Positions 60,193 to 64,000 of a stretch of DNA of 64,000 nt are shown here, piece after piece. Both the position numbers and the translations under genes were made by a program. Numbering within the stretch: the stretch's first letter is position 1; every line of letters starts with the position of its first letter. The notes under the pieces are model-generated. The model did not search any database, had not been told where the DNA came from, and saw only the letters and a list, made by a program, of their open reading frames with translations. Origin of the DNA: Timonella sp031979385. Lineage in GTDB: Bacteria > Actinomycetota > Actinomycetes > Actinomycetales > Cellulomonadaceae. The stretch lies in assembly GCA_031979385.1 (NCBI GenBank), contig DALZEF010000001.1, positions 124,001 through 188,000 of the forward strand. Reading direction: 5' to 3'.

Positions 60193-60789
60193 ATGGCAAC
60201 CAAGAATCTGCGCAGCACACCAGACGAACGCGCCGCCGAAATCGTCCGTGTCGCGCAAACGCTCTTCGCAACCCGTGGCCTCCTCAAAACCTCGTTCAGC
60301 GACATCGCCCGCGAAGTGGGCGTGGCGCGCGGACTCATCTACCACTACTTCCCTGACAAGGACTCGCTCATCGATGCGGTGCTCGATCGCCACATCGAAA
60401 CCTTTGTTGAGGCAGTACGAGAATGGGACGCCGCACGCGAACCAGGCAACATCGACAAGGCGCTCCGTGACTGCATCACGGTCTTCCGCGCACAGTTGCG
60501 CACCGTAGGCCCGATGCACACAGAACTGCAAAGTGTTGAAAGCAGCGGTCTGTACAACAGGTTCCTGCACCAGGCAGTCACAGCGATCGTGGACTGCCTC
60601 GAACTCACCACGATCGAAGCCTACGCCGCACGCCACAAGATCGAGATTGAGCACGTGCGCGAAACCTTCTACGTCCTGATCTACGGACTTGTGGGACTCG
60701 CCCGCAACAACCCGAACATCAGCGACAACGTCCTCATCGACATCACCCGCCAGGTGTTGCGACTCCCCTCGGCCCCAAGCGACGGCTAG
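60193..60789 (+). CDS. TetR-family transcriptional regulator
   Basis: 198 residues. The N-terminal helix-turn-helix is VAQTLFATRGLLKTSFSDIAREVGVARGLIYHYFPDKDSLIDAVLD, textbook TetR. The ligand-binding half is helical. The ATG at 60193 follows AGAGGAAG; the frame is open from 60121 with a GTG. The membrane-protein gene 45 bp downstream is the probable target. Confidence 0.93.
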   Translation: MATKNLRSTPDERAAEIVRVAQTLFATRGLLKTSFSDIAREVGVARGLIYHYFPDKDSLIDAVLDRHIETFVEAVREWDAAREPGNIDKALRDCITVFRAQLRTVGPMHTELQSVESSGLYNRFLHQAVTAIVDCLELTTIEAYAARHKIEIEHVRETFYVLIYGLVGLARNNPNISDNVLIDITRQVLRLPSAPSDG

Positions 60790-60833
60790 GCAAGCCGAAT
60801 CATCCCCCAAATAAATCCCACAAGGAGAACGTC

Positions 60834-61799
60834 ATGTTCTTGTTTGAATCCATTTCACTGACTCAGTGGTTGATGTGGTTCGTCGTGCTTGGTGCCCTGA
60901 TCGGGCTCAACGAACTGGTCCGCTGGTCAAAGGTCGCCGCCTACGCGATCTTCATCGTGCTTCCGATCATCCTGACCATCTTTGTGTGGCCATACACAGC
61001 CGCAGGCTCGTCGACCGGTTCCTGGTTCCACTGGGTCAAGGTGTATTCGGCACTTGCCGGATGTATCGGCTTCATGGTGATCCGCTACAACCCACGAGTT
61101 GCAGCCAACAAGTATGCCCTCTGGTTCCCTCCAGCGATCCTTGCGATCAACATCGCCGAAGCCGTTGCTCGCGACTTCCAAGTCTCCCGCCTCGGTGAGG
61201 GCCTTGTTGATGGCGTCTACATGATCGGTGGCCCTTGGAACGTCATGAACGGCGTCGCCGGAATCATCAACCTCATCACGATCTGTGGTTGGGTTGGAAT
61301 CTTCATCTCGCGTGACCGCTTCAAGGACATGCTGTGGCCGGATATGGTGTGGTTCTGGATCATCGCCTACGACCTGTGGAACTTCGCATACGTGTATAAC
61401 TGCGTCGGTGACCACGCATTCTACGCAGGTGCCGCTCTGCTGATCGCCTGCACCATCCCGGCGTTCTTCATTCGCAAGGGCGCGTGGCTCCAGCACCGCG
61501 CTCACACTCTCGCATTCTGGATGATGTTCACCATGGCTGTGCCAAGCTTCGTATCCGATTCACAGTTCTCGGTTGCATCCTCGCACAACCCAACTGCCCT
61601 GTTCACGGTGTCGCTGCTTTCACTGCTCGTCAACGTTGCCGTTCTCGTGTACCAGGCCTACGTGATCATCAAGCGCCGTCGTAACCCACTCAAGGACGAG
61701 CTCTACCCAGAGCTCAAGGACTACCAGAAGGTTGCCGCTCTTCGTTCGGTTTCGGTTGAAACCGAGGGAAGGCCCGTGACAGCGTCTGCGAGTGCTTGA
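60834..61799 (+). CDS. Multi-pass membrane protein (DUF5692-like)
   Basis: 321 residues with about nine membrane helices, very rich in Trp (WLMWFVVLG, DMVWFWIIAYDLWNFAYVYNC). I associate this pattern with the DUF5692 family, whose function is not known to me. The cytoplasmic C-terminus is charged (RRRNPLKDELYPELKDYQK). AAGGAGA precedes the ATG. It is co-transcribed with, and probably repressed by, the TetR gene. Confidence 0.7.
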   Translation: MFLFESISLTQWLMWFVVLGALIGLNELVRWSKVAAYAIFIVLPIILTIFVWPYTAAGSSTGSWFHWVKVYSALAGCIGFMVIRYNPRVAANKYALWFPPAILAINIAEAVARDFQVSRLGEGLVDGVYMIGGPWNVMNGVAGIINLITICGWVGIFISRDRFKDMLWPDMVWFWIIAYDLWNFAYVYNCVGDHAFYAGAALLIACTIPAFFIRKGAWLQHRAHTLAFWMMFTMAVPSFVSDSQFSVASSHNPTALFTVSLLSLLVNVAVLVYQAYVIIKRRRNPLKDELYPELKDYQKVAALRSVSVETEGRPVTASASA

Positions 61800-61821
61800 T
61801 TCTGACATGCACTGAGCGGGT

Positions 61822-61837
61822 TGTTTCACGTGAAACG
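61822..61837. promoter_or_regulatory. parS centromere-like site (ParB binding)
   Basis: TGTTTCACGTGAAACG matches the conserved bacterial parS TGTTTCACGTGAAACA at 15 of 16 positions. It is intergenic, 23 bp after the DUF5692-like gene. ParB-parS sites cluster near oriC, consistent with other signs of an origin-proximal window. Confidence 0.85.
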
Positions 61838-61929
61838 GTTACCCGTTTCGTAGGGACAGGCGTGGTGCCGGTATTGACGGCCTCACACTTCCCTCTCCCG
61901 GTCGGTGCGCCATAGGCGCCTCATTGCCG

Positions 61930-61978
61930 ACGAGCCCTCATCTCCCAGCGTTCCCCCACGCTGGTGGGTGAGGGCTTC
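61930..61978 (+). terminator. Terminator of the TetR/DUF5692-like operon
   Basis: GAGCCCTCATCTCCCAGCG pairs with CGCTGGTGGGTGAGGGCTT with a small internal mismatch and a loop of about 6-7 nt, followed by CGTTG. Confidence 0.65.
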
Positions 61979-62120
61979 GTTGTGCGCTGAACTGAGTGTG
62001 CAGGTGGAATGCCACGGGTAGGAGGGCCCATCTAGCGGACGTTTTCTTTGGGCCACGGCATCACTCGGGTCTTCCAGCACGGTCGGAACACCTAAGAACC
62101 GCGTAATTAAGAGGTGTAGT

Positions 62121-62373
62121 TACAGTCCAAGCAGCGCAAGCGGCACCACGGCCACTCCATCGCTGCGCCTGTAGGCAGTAGTGCCGGTAGTAACCACAAC
62201 AAGATCAACCACCCGGTCAGGCAATTGCTCCCGCAACCACTTCAGATGCCGCACATCGGAATCAGTGCTGTGTCAGTTTTCCCAACACCTTTGGGGCTAT
62301 CCAGAGCAATCGCGGGAGCAAGTGGGAGCAGTTCATCAAGTTCGGAATCTACCGTGCGCTTGAGATAAGCCAT
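62121..62373 (-). pseudogene. Collapsed DUF4143-type AAA ATPase gene
   Basis: The first about 33 codons (MAYLKRTVDSELDELL, then ALDSPKGVGKT with the Walker A loop) are joined out of frame to the last about 50 codons of the same family (TDSDVRHLKWLREQLPDRVV, then TTGTTAYRRSDGVAVVPLA and a stop at 62121). An intact gene would be about 1.2 kb, so roughly 1 kb was lost. ATG at 62373, stop TAA. No function is left. Confidence 0.7.
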
Positions 62374-62452
62374 ACCGTTATATCTCCCACCATCTTCATG
62401 AACAAACAAGCAGGCAAGAGGGGTCTACGCTACCATTTTCAGGATTCTGAGA

Positions 62453-63127
62453 TTAGCGTTTGAGATAGTCCTCGAGCTGTTGGCGAGCGATAGGTTCGTA
62501 GGCTCTGGCTAGTTCCTTGGCCGTGACCTCATCGGGTTCTAGGACATCACCCAGATATGTCGTCGTCTGGTCTGGAGCTTTCGCTTCGCTGAAAGCCAAG
62601 TTCACGAGTTCCGCATCGCTGAGTTTTGTCTTTTCCGGCAGCAACGCAGCAAGCACGCGAGCCTCTCCCCCGAGGATCGAAAGCGGACCGGTAATGTACT
62701 TCGGGGTCACGCCTTCAGGGACTCCCTCTATGACGATGTCGTACAGGGATTGGGCTCGCACCCCACTGTTTGTCACGATCGTGTAGACCACTACTCCGGC
62801 TTCGGTTTCAAAGCCTGCCACCGGGGTGCGGGTGAGGTAAGCGTCAGCGTCTGCATCCCATCCGTTGTTGTAATAGCCCCCGTACATTGCATCTTGCACC
62901 GCGTTATAGGCGCCACTGTATGCATCTTCGCTGCCACCAGTGTTGACGCTGAATAAACCAAGGATGCTCAGCACTAGAATCCAGATCAGAATGCCACGTT
63001 CTCGAATGGATGGCCTGCGCCATTTGCTAGGAATACCTGGGTCCATTGATTGGGGCGGAAGATACGGTGATCCAAACGTAGAGTCCAATGGATTCTGGTT
63101 CTTCCCCAAAGGGTTTTCACTGGTCAT
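62453..63127 (-). CDS. Single-pass membrane protein of unknown function
   Basis: 224 residues. A Pro/Ser-rich cytoplasmic head (NPLDSTFGSPYLPPQSMDPG) and a membrane helix (ILIWILVLSILGLFSV) lead to an external domain with a Tyr/Gly/Asp-rich segment (DAMYGGYYNNGWDADADAY) and a beta-rich part. Not recognised. It has the same general plan as the protein at 59276-59947, which could be a distant relative. Confidence 0.65.
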   Translation of the reverse strand: MTSENPLGKNQNPLDSTFGSPYLPPQSMDPGIPSKWRRPSIRERGILIWILVLSILGLFSVNTGGSEDAYSGAYNAVQDAMYGGYYNNGWDADADAYLTRTPVAGFETEAGVVVYTIVTNSGVRAQSLYDIVIEGVPEGVTPKYITGPLSILGGEARVLAALLPEKTKLSDAELVNLAFSEAKAPDQTTTYLGDVLEPDEVTAKELARAYEPIARQQLEDYLKR

Positions 63128-63269
63128 ACAGTAAATCTACGCGTCACGCAGCACTTAGGCAGCGGAATCTATACTTCATCTCACGCTTTGGCTGCTTATC
63201 TCAGGTCGCTCATAGTCATTGCGCGCTCTCTTGTGAGGCGACGGAGGCGGCAAAGAGTGATCTGGCGCG

Positions 63270-64000
63270 TCAGTTTGAGTAGAGCAGGTCGATTGCCGCT
63301 GGCGACAGGACGTGATCTATCGCAAGGAAGGCCCCGCCTAGGACTCCTGCTTTTTCCTTGGTCTGTGAGGTGACAACTCGCAGGTGCTGTGTGGCGAGCG
63401 GGAGGGACCTGCGGTAGAGCACCTCCCGAATCCCGGCCATGAGTTGCTCTCCGGCAGCGACCATCGCTCCTCCGACCACTACAACGGACGGGTTCAGCAT
63501 GGAGACGCAGCCAGCCAGGACGCCACCGATTGATCTGCCTGCCTCACGGACGGCTACGCGAGCCTCAGCGTTCCCATCTCGAACGGCTTGAACAACATCG
63601 GAGACGTGTGGGGTGTGAAACCCTTGAACTGTGAGCACCTTTGCGAGGGCCGCTCCCCCAGCGACCGCTTCAAGGCATCCGTGATTACCGCAGGTGCACG
63701 CCGCCTCACTGCGTCCCGAGACCGCTATATGCCCGATATCTCCGGCGGCACCCTGTGCTCCGCGGCGTAGTTGGCCATCAAGGATGATTCCCGAACCGAT
63801 GCCAGTGGCAACCTTCACGAACATGAGGTTGTCGTGATCGTTCCAGGCGGTACGGTGTTCTCCGACTGCCATGAGGTTGACGTCGTTGTCCACGAGGACC
63901 GGGACATTGAACTCTTTGCGAAGGTATCCTGCCACGTCATAGCCGTCCCATCCGGGCATGATGGGTGGTGCCACTGGACGCCCGGTCTTGTGTTCGACGG
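63270..64000 (-). CDS. ROK-family protein, 5' end beyond the window
   Basis: About 243 codons are visible; the frame runs open through the window edge. Family blocks are VPVLVDNDVNLMAVGEH, VKVATGIGSGIILDGQLRRGAQG, the zinc motif CTCGNHGCLEAVAGG and SVVVVGGAMVAAGEQLMAG. Whether it has an N-terminal DNA-binding domain (regulator) or is a sugar kinase cannot be decided from the visible part. It is distinct from the ROK gene at 7880-9091. Confidence 0.88.
   Translation of the reverse strand, partial: VEHKTGRPVAPPIMPGWDGYDVAGYLRKEFNVPVLVDNDVNLMAVGEHRTAWNDHDNLMFVKVATGIGSGIILDGQLRRGAQGAAGDIGHIAVSGRSEAACTCGNHGCLEAVAGGAALAKVLTVQGFHTPHVSDVVQAVRDGNAEARVAVREAGRSIGGVLAGCVSMLNPSVVVVGGAMVAAGEQLMAGIREVLYRRSLPLATQHLRVVTSQTKEKAGVLGGAFLAIDHVLSPAAIDLLYSN

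Larger units (their letters stand above)
61800..62120. other. Spacer holding the parS-like site and a terminator
   Basis: No gene. It contains the parS-like site, a variant of the dispersed motif (GGCTCGTCGGCAATG in reverse, about 61922-61935), the terminator hairpin, and the decayed 3' flank of the ATPase pseudogene. Confidence 0.6.

Overview
The window is chromosomal DNA of an actinobacterium (Actinomycetota). Coding GC is moderately high, the block rpsF-ssb-rpsR-rplI followed by dnaB has the order usual for this phylum, a PadR regulator precedes inositol-phosphate synthase, and DesK/DesR-type two-component systems are frequent. A parS-like site (61822-61837) and a cluster of DnaA-box-like 9-mers next to dnaB (12442-12605) suggest the origin-proximal part of the chromosome. 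A member of the Actinomycetaceae or a relative is plausible, but I cannot name the genus.

Layout. 1-9.2 kb: an EAL-domain protein, then a minus-strand alpha-glucoside utilisation operon (ROK repressor, two ABC permeases, binding lipoprotein, GH15-like and GH31 enzymes) with a palindromic operator. 9.3-14 kb: an acidic orphan protein, a TPR protein, dnaB and a MATE exporter. 14.5-18.8 kb: a mannitol-type PTS EIICBA divergent from a zinc MDR dehydrogenase and a DeoR regulator. 18.8-21.3 kb: a VOC protein, rplI, rpsR, ssb, rpsF. 21.4-23.9 kb: two internally deleted ISL3-type elements, each in front of one copy of a duplicated membrane protein gene. 24-30.2 kb: a bifunctional penicillin-binding protein, PadR, ino1 and a GH1 beta-glucosidase. 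30.4-39.2 kb: a two-component system with an ABC-2 exporter, small unknown genes, an XRE-cupin/methyltransferase pair, an MFS exporter and a thioredoxin.

39.2-57.2 kb is the accessory region of most interest. It opens with a ribosomally made peptide (RiPP) gene cluster (39309-47771) that I read as class V lanthipeptide-like: ABC exporter, 37-residue membrane peptide, APH-type kinase, HopA1-like protein, two 56-residue precursors with identical leaders and different Cys-terminated cores, a cysteine-decarboxylase-type flavoprotein, a second APH-like protein lacking catalytic residues, and an M16 peptidase pair. It is followed by two paralogous two-component systems (47802-49762 and 54858-56853). 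Each has a short secreted peptide with two Cys near its C-terminus encoded divergently from the kinase gene, which looks like a duplicated peptide-sensing module. Between them lies a three-gene operon (SbnA-like synthase, FAD/NAD(P)-binding protein, group IV PLP decarboxylase) that may make a small amino-acid-derived metabolite.

57.3-64 kb: an ABC-F protein with a long inverted repeat upstream, a TetR/DUF5692-like pair, the parS-like site, a collapsed DUF4143-type ATPase pseudogene, unknown membrane proteins and a second ROK gene cut by the window edge. An 11-bp motif, CTCGTCGCCAA, recurs about ten times on both strands, almost always between genes.
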